This document shows positions 43,053 to 52,679 of a stretch of 64,000 nt of DNA, piece by piece. Source of the stretch: Mucilaginibacter celer. GTDB lineage: Bacteria > Bacteroidota > Bacteroidia > Sphingobacteriales > Sphingobacteriaceae. The stretch is taken from contig NZ_CP032869.1 in NCBI RefSeq assembly GCF_003576455.2, positions 868,001 to 932,000 on the forward strand, read 5' to 3'. Under the pieces are notes generated by a model that saw nothing but the letters and a program-made list of their open reading frames with translations, was not told where the DNA came from and did no database searches. How positions within the stretch are numbered: the stretch's first letter is position 1; the number at the start of each line of letters is the position of its first letter. The position numbers were made by a program, and so were the translations under genes.

Positions 43053-44480
43053 TTAGTGTTGGTTGCCGCCCCCGTTAAGTTGATAGCAACCCAGATCGGC
43101 ACCGGGCAAAGTAGCTTCAGATAAGCCGTAGATCTTATCAAGCGGTACCGTAATAAGCGGGGCAATAGTGGTATTGCCTTTGCCTATCAATGGCGAACTT
43201 GCCTGTAAATGGAAGTTATAGTTACCTACTGCCGTGTATTGCGCCAGCGGATGCCCGGTTGTTGGCAGCGGGAAGTTGGTAAACATCGGGTTGTTTTTTT
43301 GCACAACATCGGTACCATCATAAATTGAGCCTAATGTATAACCGGCTGGCAGGTATTTGGCCGATGTATTGATGGCCGGGATATCGGTTGTTTGCGGCTG
43401 GGTGATATAGCCGGTTGGATAAAACTGGTTGGCAACGCTCAACGAATCGGCCCACTGATAGTTGTTGCCGTACGATAGATGCGCCACATCGGCCACCGGA
43501 CTGCCAACCACCCTGAAACCAAACCTGCAGTTAATAGCCACGTTGTTATAATACATGCCCGCGGCACCTTCCTCAAAATTAATACAGCCACCACGGCCGC
43601 TTTGCACCTGCCTGTAACCGCCGCTCACGAAGGTGTTATTGTACATTACAATATTGGTTTGCGGCGCGCCCGTGGCCTGCCCTTTGTTTGATGCCTTTTG
43701 GCCGTTGGTAGCCGTGCCTATAAACAGGTTGTAGGCCATGGTACCGGTAGTGCCGCCTTTGGCATTCAAACAATCGCCGCCACTTACGCCATTTTTTTCG
43801 AAGGTATTGCGGAAGATGGCGATCTTGCCTGCCGAGATCCGGATCGGGTCATCCACGCCACCGTAAAGCCATGAATCCTCCATAATAAAGTTGCCTTTGT
43901 AGTTGGCAAACAAAATGCTGTACTGGTTGCCCGCACCCGAATTAGCTATTTTGGAAGTGGCATCGCCTTCCTGCAGTCCACCGTATTCTACGTGTGTCCA
44001 GCGTAAAACCATCAGGTTACAGGTAGGGCCGCCAACAATGCCTTTCCATTTACCGGCATAGGCAGGGTCGTTGGCGGGTGTTACACCTCCGGGCGCATCA
44101 TTTTTGGTAATGCCGGGTACCGTGATCCAGTTAGGCGCATCTTTTGATCCGTTACTTACCAATGTACCCAGTACTATCAAACTGGTACCTGTACCCATGT
44201 TTAAGGTTACGCCGGGTTGCATCAATAAAGTGTCTAATGGATTGATCACCAAATCGCATCCATTTTCAACGGTGTAGGTTTTGCCGCTTAGCATAGTGCC
44301 TTTTACCGATACCACAGAGGTGCCGCTGCCACTGCACGATAGGGGGGCTTTATCGTTTACCGGGTTTGCCGCCGGTGTGGTATAGGTGTATATATCAGCG
44401 TGCTCGCCTTTCCATTTCTGGCAGCCTGAAGTGCCTATTGCTATGATTAAGCAAATTATAGGGATTATATATTTTTTCAT
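43053..44480 (-). CDS. Parallel beta-helix-like lipoprotein paired with a TonB-dependent receptor
   Basis: The 475-residue lipoprotein (Cys20 in GTSGCQKW) has repeated short strands typical of a right-handed parallel beta-helix (PGVTLNMGTGTSLIVLGTLVSNGS; WTHVEYGGLQEGD; NIVMYNNTFVSGGYRQVQSG; GMYYNNVAINCRFGFRV) and a C-terminal part ending GADLGCYQLNGG. No pectate-lyase active site is apparent. The gene starts 12 bp after the TonB-dependent receptor, in place of a SusD gene, so it may be the surface lipoprotein partner of that receptor. That pairing is inference from the operon. Confidence 0.78.
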   Translation of the reverse strand: MKKYIIPIICLIIAIGTSGCQKWKGEHADIYTYTTPAANPVNDKAPLSCSGSGTSVVSVKGTMLSGKTYTVENGCDLVINPLDTLLMQPGVTLNMGTGTSLIVLGTLVSNGSKDAPNWITVPGITKNDAPGGVTPANDPAYAGKWKGIVGGPTCNLMVLRWTHVEYGGLQEGDATSKIANSGAGNQYSILFANYKGNFIMEDSWLYGGVDDPIRISAGKIAIFRNTFEKNGVSGGDCLNAKGGTTGTMAYNLFIGTATNGQKASNKGQATGAPQTNIVMYNNTFVSGGYRQVQSGRGGCINFEEGAAGMYYNNVAINCRFGFRVVGSPVADVAHLSYGNNYQWADSLSVANQFYPTGYITQPQTTDIPAINTSAKYLPAGYTLGSIYDGTDVVQKNNPMFTNFPLPTTGHPLAQYTAVGNYNFHLQASSPLIGKGNTTIAPLITVPLDKIYGLSEATLPGADLGCYQLNGGGNQH

Positions 44481-44492
44481 GATCGTACTTAA

Positions 44493-47342
44493 TTAAAATT
44501 TATACCTGAAACCGCCCAGGAAGAAGGTTTTATAAAAATCGCTCTGAACCAGGGTTTGCGAGGTGATATCCTGTTTGCCTAAAAACTCCTGTTGTTTAGG
44601 ATCGATCTGCGCATGCGGGTATTTCAGATAGATCTTGGCGGCAGCATTGGTTATGTTATTGATCTTGCCGTAAAATGACAGCTTTTTGGTAATGGTTTTC
44701 TCGAACGAAAAATCGAGCTGGTTATAAGCGTGTTGATAAAAATCAAGGTTGTAATATGGCGATACCTGGAATAAACGCTCGCCGGTGTACACAAACGCGG
44801 CCTGCATATCTAAACCTAACTTGGCGCTTTTAAATAGTATCGATGCGTTGCCCACGTTATCGGCCTGGCCCTGCAGCGGACGCGTTTCATCAACCAAACT
44901 CTGACTGGCCGACTGGCCGGCACTTTGCTGGTACAACAGTTTTGAGGTGGTAATCCGTGAGTGCGTATAAGTATAGTTAACCGAAAAACCCAGCACACCA
45001 AAAAACTTGGTAGCCAATAATTCCACCCCATAATTGGTGGCGTTACCCGCATCATTCATCGGTTTAATTACCTGGGTGCTTGGGCCGCCATCGCGTACCA
45101 CGAAAAACTCAATAGGGTTATAGATTTTTTTGTAAAATGTACCGATCAAAAACTGGTCGGCTCCGCCCGGAAACAGTTCATAACGCAAATCGTAGTTATC
45201 GGCAGTGATGTGTTTCAGGTGGGGGTTGCCTTCCTGGTCATAATACTCGCCGGTAATTTTGTAAGGTACGATCTCGCCAAAACCAGGGCGACTAATAGAC
45301 GCGAAGTAAGATGCCCTGATGTTTTGGTTATCGGCTAATTCATACTTGAAGTGGATACTTGGCAATACATCGGTGTATTTGATGTTACCGCTACGCTCGG
45401 TCACCGTAATTGGCGATTGGGTAGCATAACTCATATCTGTATTCTCAACCCTAACACCACCTAAAACCTGCAGTTTATCTACCGGGTTAAATTTAAACTG
45501 GAAATATTCGGCATTATCATTTTCGGTGATATGGTAGTTGTTTTCAAGCTGATCATTGTTGCTGCCCAAACCACCTGCCGGCGTATTAATAGCAAAAGGA
45601 AGCGAGTTGAAATTATTATTATAATAAGTTAAGCCGCCTTTTAATTTATAGTCTATATAGTCGGCATCCCTTGTTTTGTGGCGATAGAGGCCGCCTACTG
45701 CAAATTCTACATCGCGGTTACCAATTTTAGGGGTGAAGATCAGGTTGGCGTAGCCGCTCAGGTCGCGGTCGCGGTTGTTTTCCCAATGGTGGATGAGCTC
45801 GGTATTATTATCGTATTCGGTAACAACAGATCCGGCGGTGTTTAATGTTTTATTGGCATCGTATGAAAATTCAGTACGATCTGGCACGTGCCTGTTGGCA
45901 ACCGAGTAAACACCGTCCCAGTTAAATACAAACTTTTTACCTAGGATATGATCGCCGTGAAGGGTTGAGTTGTAAATAGATTGTTGGGTTAAAGTGCTCC
46001 TGTTTGAGATAGTGATCTGCTTGTTTAAAGCAGTAGTGTTCAGGCCCAGGCCCAAAGTATCGGCTGTAAAACGTGCTTCTGATTCATCCTGATGGATATA
46101 CAGGTTGTATAACGATAGCTTGTTTTTATCGTTGATCACATAATCTATCTTATTATGGATCCCTACACGTTTGGTTTGTGTTGAGTAAGTACGATCATAA
46201 GCATCAGAAAACTGTGGCGAGTTTGGCAACGGAACCGGCGTTGGCTGCGCGTTGGGTGTTAACTGTTTTGAATCGGAACCGCGATATACGTTTTGATAAC
46301 TGGCAGACACAATAACGCCTAATTTGTTGTTGGCAAACCTATCGCCAATGGTTAAACCCGCTGTTGAGCTGAACGGGTTGTTAAGGCTATGACCGCTGGT
46401 TATCGCTTTATTGTTAAAATCGGCAGGAGTAGCCGCGAAGCTGTTGCCATTAACTATAGCCGGCGATTGTTTGTTAGGCGAAGCATTAAACGCGTTAAAC
46501 AAACGGCCATCCGAAAACAGGCCCGAAAAACCGCCCGATACGTTGGCGCTGAGGGTAAAATGGCTTGGCGCGCTTTTCATTACCAGGTTCATGGCACCGC
46601 CAATGGCATCGCCTTCCATGTTGGGGGTTAAGGCTTTGATCACTTCAAGGCGTTCAAGCATTTCTGATGGGAAAAGGTCCATCGGCACAAAACGGTATTG
46701 CTGATCGGGGCTTGGTATTTTAATGCCGTTTACCAGGGTTGAGTTATAGCGCTGGTCCATACCGCGGATAATGGCGTAACGGCCTTCGCCGCTTGCCGAG
46801 CGTTGTATGGTAACGCCGCTTACACGCTGTAAAGCATTGGCCACGGTAACATCGGGCAAAAGTTTAATGGTATTTGCCGATAGAATATTGAGCACCATAG
46901 GCGATGTTTTTTCTATCGTACGCACGGCACGGTCGGATTCTTTGCCGGTTGAGGCGGTGATCTTAACCTCGGTCATTTGCTGGCTGGCATCCTGCAGGCT
47001 TACATTGATGGTTTTGGTTTCGTCTGCCGATGTAATGGAGCCTTCATACACTTGCGATGTGCTGTAGCCAACATAATTTACCTGTAGTTGGTAAGCGCCA
47101 TTTTTTACATTTTTAAAGCTGTACGAGCCGTTTAAGGATACGGCTACAAATCTGCTTGCACCGGCTTGGGTTAAGTGCACGGTAGCACCAACCAGGGGTT
47201 CGCCGGTTTTAAAATCGCTTACTTTACCCCTGATGGTTTGGGCGATTGAGTTAACAGAGAACAACAGACTTAATGCCAGGAAGAGCAAAAGCCTGTAACG
47301 GAAGTAATAGTGTTTCATGAGCAACGGGTGATTTTTCCGCAA
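44493..47342 (-). CDS. TonB-dependent outer membrane receptor (not SusC type)
   Basis: The 949-residue protein has a signal peptide, a carboxypeptidase-regulatory-like domain (about 37-120; IRGKVSDFKTGEPLVGATVHL), a plug (about 135-260; RGMDQRYNSTLVNG, MEGDAIGGAMNLVMKS) and a barrel ending in an aromatic residue (FRYKF). The plug motifs resemble receptors of the Xanthomonas-Caulobacter (TIGR01782-like) type rather than SusC, and there is no SusD neighbour. Met9 is a better start for the signal peptide (MKHYYFRYRLLLFLALSLLF). Substrate is unknown; the downstream lipoprotein and phosphatase hint at something other than a plain polysaccharide. Confidence 0.92.
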   Translation of the reverse strand: MRKNHPLLMKHYYFRYRLLLFLALSLLFSVNSIAQTIRGKVSDFKTGEPLVGATVHLTQAGASRFVAVSLNGSYSFKNVKNGAYQLQVNYVGYSTSQVYEGSITSADETKTINVSLQDASQQMTEVKITASTGKESDRAVRTIEKTSPMVLNILSANTIKLLPDVTVANALQRVSGVTIQRSASGEGRYAIIRGMDQRYNSTLVNGIKIPSPDQQYRFVPMDLFPSEMLERLEVIKALTPNMEGDAIGGAMNLVMKSAPSHFTLSANVSGGFSGLFSDGRLFNAFNASPNKQSPAIVNGNSFAATPADFNNKAITSGHSLNNPFSSTAGLTIGDRFANNKLGVIVSASYQNVYRGSDSKQLTPNAQPTPVPLPNSPQFSDAYDRTYSTQTKRVGIHNKIDYVINDKNKLSLYNLYIHQDESEARFTADTLGLGLNTTALNKQITISNRSTLTQQSIYNSTLHGDHILGKKFVFNWDGVYSVANRHVPDRTEFSYDANKTLNTAGSVVTEYDNNTELIHHWENNRDRDLSGYANLIFTPKIGNRDVEFAVGGLYRHKTRDADYIDYKLKGGLTYYNNNFNSLPFAINTPAGGLGSNNDQLENNYHITENDNAEYFQFKFNPVDKLQVLGGVRVENTDMSYATQSPITVTERSGNIKYTDVLPSIHFKYELADNQNIRASYFASISRPGFGEIVPYKITGEYYDQEGNPHLKHITADNYDLRYELFPGGADQFLIGTFYKKIYNPIEFFVVRDGGPSTQVIKPMNDAGNATNYGVELLATKFFGVLGFSVNYTYTHSRITTSKLLYQQSAGQSASQSLVDETRPLQGQADNVGNASILFKSAKLGLDMQAAFVYTGERLFQVSPYYNLDFYQHAYNQLDFSFEKTITKKLSFYGKINNITNAAAKIYLKYPHAQIDPKQQEFLGKQDITSQTLVQSDFYKTFFLGGFRYKF

Positions 47343-47631
47343 AGAAACCCGCCGAAATTTGGAGGAAATTTGAATAATTAGCTCTGAGATTATTCCATAA
47401 TAAAAGCTTAATATTGAGTTAATGTACTTTGAAGGTTTTTACGATTAGCCAAAATATTTTTCTCTTTAAGTGTTTTTTTTACAATTAATTTCTATATTGC
47501 TTCTCAATTATAAACCATCAAAACAGGCGCTTAGATCATCTAAAACACTATCCGCCCAATTTTTTACTGATTTACGGTTGTAAACTGAGTTTGATAAGCC
47601 TTTAGGCTTTTTTGATATTAAAGAAAATTGA

Positions 47632-50600
47632 ATGCTGATACTTTTACCTCGTAAACAATATGCTTGTTTTTTGACCCGGCTTTCGGTGTTAATGCTTTTG
47701 CAGCTTTGCTTTGCGGGTTTGCATGCGCAATCGCCTATAAAAAACAAAGCTTTAAAGTATTCATTAAAAGACGGGCTTTCATTTGGCATCGTGAACAGCA
47801 TTACGCAGGATGCCAATGGCTTTATGTGGTTTGCCACCAGCGACGGCCTTAACCGTTTTGACGGAACTACTTTCAAAGTATTTAAATCAAAGCAGCGCGA
47901 TTCCTCCGGGTTAACCAGTAACTATGTTGAAAAGGTATTTACCGGTAAAGATGGCTTTATTTGGATAGGATCGCGAGATGGCTTGAGCAGGTTGGATACC
48001 CGTACCGAAAATTTTACCCATTATAAAGTTAACGTTGGTCGTACCCAAAAAGAGGATGTAAACAATATCGTTTCTGCCCGTGGAAATAACTTTTGGGTAT
48101 CTACTTATGGTATCGGCTTTTCATACTACGATGCCAAAACTGCAAAATTCACCAATTACAAACAAAAAATACTCCCTGCATTAACCGACGATAGGATCAT
48201 TTCTCTTCTTGAAGATTCGCAAGGTTTACTGTGGATTGGTACGCAGGAGGGGGGGCTTAACGTATTTACACAATCCAATGGCGTTATCGGCAAAAAACTC
48301 GATATTAATTTACCGCCATCCGGCCGTATCAATGATGTTTTTGAAGATCATTTTCATAACGTTTGGATAGCTACCGGTAACGGGCTGGCCTGGTATAACC
48401 GACAATCGGCTAAATTCTACAGTTTACCCAACGAAAAGAGCGGCATTAAAAGCAAACGGTACATCGCCCTTAATGAGGGTACAGATAAAAAACTGTTGGT
48501 TGGCTTGCAGGATGGCGGCTTATATAAACTTGATCTGGGTACGTCCGCTAACTACAATGTTAACAGTTTTGTATTGGAACCCGTTACCGGCGATGACGGT
48601 TTCAACCTCACCCCGCGCTCGGTGCAAACGCTTTATATCGACAGAGATAAAAATACCTGGTTGGGTACTTATGGTGATGGTATTTATATGGTGAGCAACA
48701 AAACCGAAAAGTTTACTCGCATACAACGTAAGCATACCGATAAAGAAGGTGAAAACCTGGTGCGTTTTTATGGCATGACCATCGATAAAGACGGCACCCT
48801 ATGGTTTGGAACAGATGGTGATGGCCTGCTCAAAAACCGGCCAGACGGAACCCTGATCAAACAATACAGAGCCGATGGCAAAGCCGGAAGCTTAACCGAT
48901 AATGCCATTTTAAGCGGATTTACCGATAGTAATAACAATGTATGGCTTGGCACTTACGCTAAAGGTTTGTTTTTATACAATCGCTCCTCTGATTCTTTTA
49001 CCAATTTTAGTCATACTGCCGGCATAGCTAATAGTTTAGGTGGCAACGATGTACGGGTTATTTATCAGGATGCACATAAACGCTTGTGGATAGGTACTAA
49101 CGGAGGCGGTTTGAGCTTATACGATGCCGCAACGCGGTCGTTCAAAAATTATAACCCGGCCAACAGCAATATCAGCTCGTACGATGTAAGGGCTATTGCC
49201 GAGGACGAAAAAGGCAATCTTTGGATAGGCGCTTACGGTGGCGGGCTGGATTATTTTGATATCGGCGCAAAACGCTTCACCAAATTTTTAAAAACAGCGG
49301 ATGAGAAAAAATATCTGCCCGGCGCGGTGATATTTTCATTGTATCATGATGTAGCGCAACGCCTTTGGATAGGTACTGAAGGCGACGGTTTGCTGGTATA
49401 CGATCTGAAAAATCAATCCCTGAAAGTATTTAACGAAAAAAATGGACTGGCCAATAATACTGTTTATGCTGTAAAAGATGCGAGAAATGGTACAGTGTGG
49501 GTAAGTACTAACAAAGGTTTATCCAGCATTAATACTTCTACCGATAAAATAGAAAACTATGATCAATCTGACGGTTTACAGGGCGGCCAGTTTAACGTTG
49601 GTTCGGTGGCATTTGATGCAGCTCATCGCATCATATACTTTGGTGGCACCGAGGGTTTGAACGCCTTTGATCCGGCACAGGTAAACAAAAGTTATTACAG
49701 GCCCGGCGTGGTGATAACCGGCTTGCAGATCTTCGGCAAGCAGGTAGAGGCCGGGGACCGGGATAAAAGCGGCACAATTTTACCCGTTGCCGTAAACGAG
49801 GCCAGGAAAGTGGTTTTACAGCCCGATCAATCGGTATTTTCCATTCAATATACCGCGCTTAACTATGCCTACCCTCAAAAAGGTGATTTTGCCTATAAGA
49901 TGGAAGGTTTGGATAAATCATGGAACTATGTAGGCAACCAACGTTCGGCCACATACCGTTACCTCGATCCGGGAACTTATACATTCAGGGTAAAGGCATC
50001 TAACCAGGATGGGGTTTGGTTTAATAATTATGCCACCTTGCAGGTAACTATTCTGCCGCCATGGTACAAAACCTGGTGGGCTTACATTTGCTACATAGCG
50101 GCAGCCGGTTTCCTTTTCAATTATTACCGGTTATACAAAATTAACCAGGCCAAGCTTAAATTAGAGGTTCAGGTAGCGCAACTTTCTGCCGAGAAAGATA
50201 GGGAACTAAACGAACGCAAGCTTTCCTTCTTTACTAACATCTCGCACGAGTTCCGTACCCCTTTAACCCTAATCATCAACCCGGTAAAAGATATGCTGTT
50301 TGGCAAAGGCGTCCAGCCCGATGATAATGGCAACCTGCACATTGTTTACCGTAACGCACGCCGGTTATTGAGTTTGGTTGATCAGTTATTACTTTTCCGC
50401 AAGGCCGAGAGTGATACCGATAAACTTAAAATAGTGAAGTTGAACGTCGTTTCGCTTTGTCACGAGGTTTTTTTGTGCTTCAATCACCAGGCTCGTACCC
50501 GCAATATCCAGTTTGATTTTATTGCCGAAAAAGAAAATATCGACGTATATGCCGATAAGGAGAAAATGGAGATAGCGCTGTTCAATCTCATTTCCAATGC

Positions 50601-51843
50601 TCTGAAATTTACCCCCGAGGGAGGTGTGGTGAACTGTACAATAACTGATAGTGAAGATGGTGTTACTATCGCGATAAAAGATAGCGGTTGCGGCATTGCC
50701 GAAGGTACCGGCGATAAGTTGTTTGATAAGTTTCATCAGTTGCAAAATCCAACTTCAAATACCGGGGGCTTCGGCATCGGATTGTATTTGGTAAAAGTGT
50801 TTATTGAAAATCATAAAGGCGATATTACCTATACCAGTAAAACGGGCGAAGGCACAACTTTTTTTGTATCATTATTAAAAGGGAAAGACCATTTTGGTCA
50901 GCAATTTATTTTTGAGGATGTTGCCGAAACTTCGGTGTTTTTAGATGAGTTAATGGAGAATAAAGGAGAGCCCGTGCCTGCTGAAACCGATTTTATAGCA
51001 CCCGCTAAAAATCAGGAGGCCTTAAGTTCAACCACCAAAACCATGCTGTTGGTTGATGATAACGAGCAGATCAGAACTTACCTAAAACAGATTTTTTCTG
51101 CAGAGTTTGAAATATTTGAGGCTGATAACGGTACCTCGGGCCTTGAAATGGCCTGCAACCTAATGCCCGATATTGTGATAAGCGATGTAATGATGAATGG
51201 TGTAAGCGGCATTGAGTTATGCAGCCGGATAAAAGAAGACCCGGTAATGAACCATGTACCGGTAATATTGCTCACAGCCAGCTCATCGCCCGAAATTAAA
51301 CTGAAAGGTATTGAAGGCGGTGCCGACGATTATATCAGTAAACCTTTTGACAGGGATATCCTGATAGCCCGTGTTAACGGCATCCTGAAAAGCCGCAACA
51401 ACCTGCAAAAGTATTTTTACAACGAGATCACCCTCAATAAATCTAATGATCTGAAGATCTCGCAGGAGTACAAAGAATTCCTCGAAAAATGTTTACAGAT
51501 AGTGGAGCAACACCTTACCGATCCCGATTTTAGCATTAAAACTTTGGCTGCCGAGATAGGCATGAGCCATTCTAACTTATACAAACGTATCAAATCTATT
51601 TCAGGCCAATCAGCCAATAGTTTTATCCGTTTTATCCGCCTGCGTAAGGCTGCCGAGATTTTGCTAACCACGGATAGCACGGTTTATGAAGCTGCGTATA
51701 AAGTAGGATTGAATGATTTGAAATATTTCAGGGAGCAGTTTAATAAGCTGTTCGGCATTAATCCCTCGGATTATGTTAAGAAATACCGTAAGCCATTTCA
51801 TAACAACTACAATGTTAACCGGGATGTGATTAAGGAGAATTAA
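47632..51843 (+). CDS. Hybrid two-component system regulator (HTCS) of the second PUL
   Basis: All modules of an HTCS are on this 1403-residue chain: a signal peptide, two seven-bladed propeller-type sensor domains (about 35-700; repeated GLLWIGTQEGGLNVF, NVWLGTYAKGLFLY), a Y_Y_Y domain (about 730-800), a membrane helix (about 813-835), HisKA with His872 (NISHEFRTPLTL), HATPase (Asn989 in NALKF; GFGIGLYLV), a receiver domain with phospho-acceptor Asp1185 (DIVISDVMM) and an AraC-type DNA-binding domain (about 1302-1390). It senses a periplasmic oligosaccharide and activates the polysaccharide locus that starts 836 bp downstream. Confidence 0.97.
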   Translation: MLILLPRKQYACFLTRLSVLMLLQLCFAGLHAQSPIKNKALKYSLKDGLSFGIVNSITQDANGFMWFATSDGLNRFDGTTFKVFKSKQRDSSGLTSNYVEKVFTGKDGFIWIGSRDGLSRLDTRTENFTHYKVNVGRTQKEDVNNIVSARGNNFWVSTYGIGFSYYDAKTAKFTNYKQKILPALTDDRIISLLEDSQGLLWIGTQEGGLNVFTQSNGVIGKKLDINLPPSGRINDVFEDHFHNVWIATGNGLAWYNRQSAKFYSLPNEKSGIKSKRYIALNEGTDKKLLVGLQDGGLYKLDLGTSANYNVNSFVLEPVTGDDGFNLTPRSVQTLYIDRDKNTWLGTYGDGIYMVSNKTEKFTRIQRKHTDKEGENLVRFYGMTIDKDGTLWFGTDGDGLLKNRPDGTLIKQYRADGKAGSLTDNAILSGFTDSNNNVWLGTYAKGLFLYNRSSDSFTNFSHTAGIANSLGGNDVRVIYQDAHKRLWIGTNGGGLSLYDAATRSFKNYNPANSNISSYDVRAIAEDEKGNLWIGAYGGGLDYFDIGAKRFTKFLKTADEKKYLPGAVIFSLYHDVAQRLWIGTEGDGLLVYDLKNQSLKVFNEKNGLANNTVYAVKDARNGTVWVSTNKGLSSINTSTDKIENYDQSDGLQGGQFNVGSVAFDAAHRIIYFGGTEGLNAFDPAQVNKSYYRPGVVITGLQIFGKQVEAGDRDKSGTILPVAVNEARKVVLQPDQSVFSIQYTALNYAYPQKGDFAYKMEGLDKSWNYVGNQRSATYRYLDPGTYTFRVKASNQDGVWFNNYATLQVTILPPWYKTWWAYICYIAAAGFLFNYYRLYKINQAKLKLEVQVAQLSAEKDRELNERKLSFFTNISHEFRTPLTLIINPVKDMLFGKGVQPDDNGNLHIVYRNARRLLSLVDQLLLFRKAESDTDKLKIVKLNVVSLCHEVFLCFNHQARTRNIQFDFIAEKENIDVYADKEKMEIALFNLISNALKFTPEGGVVNCTITDSEDGVTIAIKDSGCGIAEGTGDKLFDKFHQLQNPTSNTGGFGIGLYLVKVFIENHKGDITYTSKTGEGTTFFVSLLKGKDHFGQQFIFEDVAETSVFLDELMENKGEPVPAETDFIAPAKNQEALSSTTKTMLLVDDNEQIRTYLKQIFSAEFEIFEADNGTSGLEMACNLMPDIVISDVMMNGVSGIELCSRIKEDPVMNHVPVILLTASSSPEIKLKGIEGGADDYISKPFDRDILIARVNGILKSRNNLQKYFYNEITLNKSNDLKISQEYKEFLEKCLQIVEQHLTDPDFSIKTLAAEIGMSHSNLYKRIKSISGQSANSFIRFIRLRKAAEILLTTDSTVYEAAYKVGLNDLKYFREQFNKLFGINPSDYVKKYRKPFHNNYNVNRDVIKEN

Positions 51844-51936
51844 TTATTCGTTTTTATAGAACTTACAATTTGTAAAAGTCCTCATTCCAACAGTCAAAAT
51901 CCGGGACATCTGAAGAAAATATTACATCACCCCATT

Positions 51937-52072
51937 GTCATGCTGAGGAAGTAAAATCCGGCGACACTGAAGGATTATATAAAATCAGGCGGGTCTGCCT
52001 GTAACCCTGAGCTTGTCGAAGGGTCGCGCGCAGAGGCCCTCCCCACCATGCTTCGACGGGGCTCAGCATGAT
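51937..52072. repeat. GTCAT-ended composite inverted repeat
   Basis: It begins gtcatgctgagg (51937) and ends with cttcgacggggctcagcatgat (to 52072). An internal copy of ccctgagcttgtcgaagggt (52005-52024) pairs with the right end. The word ccctgagcttgtcgaagg is, from memory, a widely spread bacterial intergenic repeat. Confidence 0.6.
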
Positions 52073-52088
52073 ATCCATTTTTAAATAT

Positions 52089-52173
52089 GTCATGGGTAGG
52101 AACTAAGCATCTTCTTCGCCCTGTATAGCCCTCTTATGCAAGTTGTAGAAGATGCTTCGTTCCTCAGCATGAC
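52089..52173. repeat. GTCAT-ended inverted repeat with gccctgta core
   Basis: Arms gtcatgggtaggaactaagc (52089-) and the complement ending gcttcgttcctcagcatgac (-52173) are imperfectly matched and related to, but distinct from, those of copies 1-3. The word gccctgtatag (52118-52128) recurs at the same relative place as in the other elements. Confidence 0.75.
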
Positions 52174-52181
52174 AACTTGTT

Positions 52182-52319
52182 CCGCTGTCCGAAGTTTTCA
52201 ACTTCGGACAAATATGCCTATAGTCTGCGACTACAGGATTGAATAGGAAATAAGCCATAATACACGGAGTTACAAACTCCAGGCACACTAATTCGAAGTC
52301 GGAGATTCCGAACAGCGGC
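52182..52319. repeat. Multi-hairpin element with inverted-repeat ends
   Basis: Outer arms ccgctgt (52182-52188 region) and acagcgg (52312-52318) enclose four hairpins: gtccgaagtt-ttc-aacttcggac (52187-52209), cctatagtc-tgc-gactacagg (52217-52237, one mismatch), ggagtt-aca-aactcc (52266-52280) and tcgga-gat-tccga (52299-52311). All have 3-nt loops. It is similar in design to 28280-28429. Confidence 0.7.
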
Positions 52320-52401
52320 TGTCATCACTGTTACAAAAAATACCTTTCCCCCGCTTGCGCGGCACACAATATCGGGATTGGTAAAATTTTACCAATATTA
52401 T

Positions 52402-52530
52402 TTACCCCCTCTCCAAAAAGCCTCAAAAAAGCATCAAATCGGCACTTTTTTATCAAATCCCCCCTCTCTTAATCAGAATTTACCCCTCACTTATCAGGGT
52501 GTTTTTCGTGCAATTTAGCCCTCACCAATA
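52402..52530 (+). promoter_or_regulatory. Candidate HTCS-binding direct repeats upstream of the second susC
   Basis: Four boxes share CCCTC followed by an A/T-rich TCA word: ttaccccctctcc (52402), cccctctcttaatca (52461), ttacccctcacttatca (52480) and ttagccctcaccaataatca (52516). Boxes two and three are 22 bp apart (two helical turns); the last follows 35 bp later. AraC-type HTCS outputs bind direct repeats, so the HTCS at 47632 is the likely ligand. No TAnnTTTG element is evident downstream. Confidence 0.45.
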
Positions 52531-52679
52531 ATCATGGTGTAAACCAAGCTAAAGTAAAAGTACATCAATTTAAAGCAGGTATGCCACTAAGCGGGGATCA
52601 ACGCTGCTGCTTACCTGTAAACTGAAATGCCTTAACCGCGGCGAAGTTTACTTCATTTTAAAACCAATTTAAAAACCGT

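Larger units (their letters stand above)
51844..52679. other. 836-bp gap before the second susC gene
   Basis: No gene is visible. It contains three inverted-repeat elements in a row (51937-52072, 52089-52173, 52182-52319), then an AT-rich control region with CCCTC direct repeats (52402-52530) and about 150 bp of probable leader before susC. The small minus-strand frame at 52103-52288 lies in the repeats and is not credible as a gene. Confidence 0.75.

Noticed and set aside
52103..52288. 61-residue minus-strand frame before susC
   Set aside because: Covers two inverted-repeat elements; includes repeat-derived words and no credible start context.
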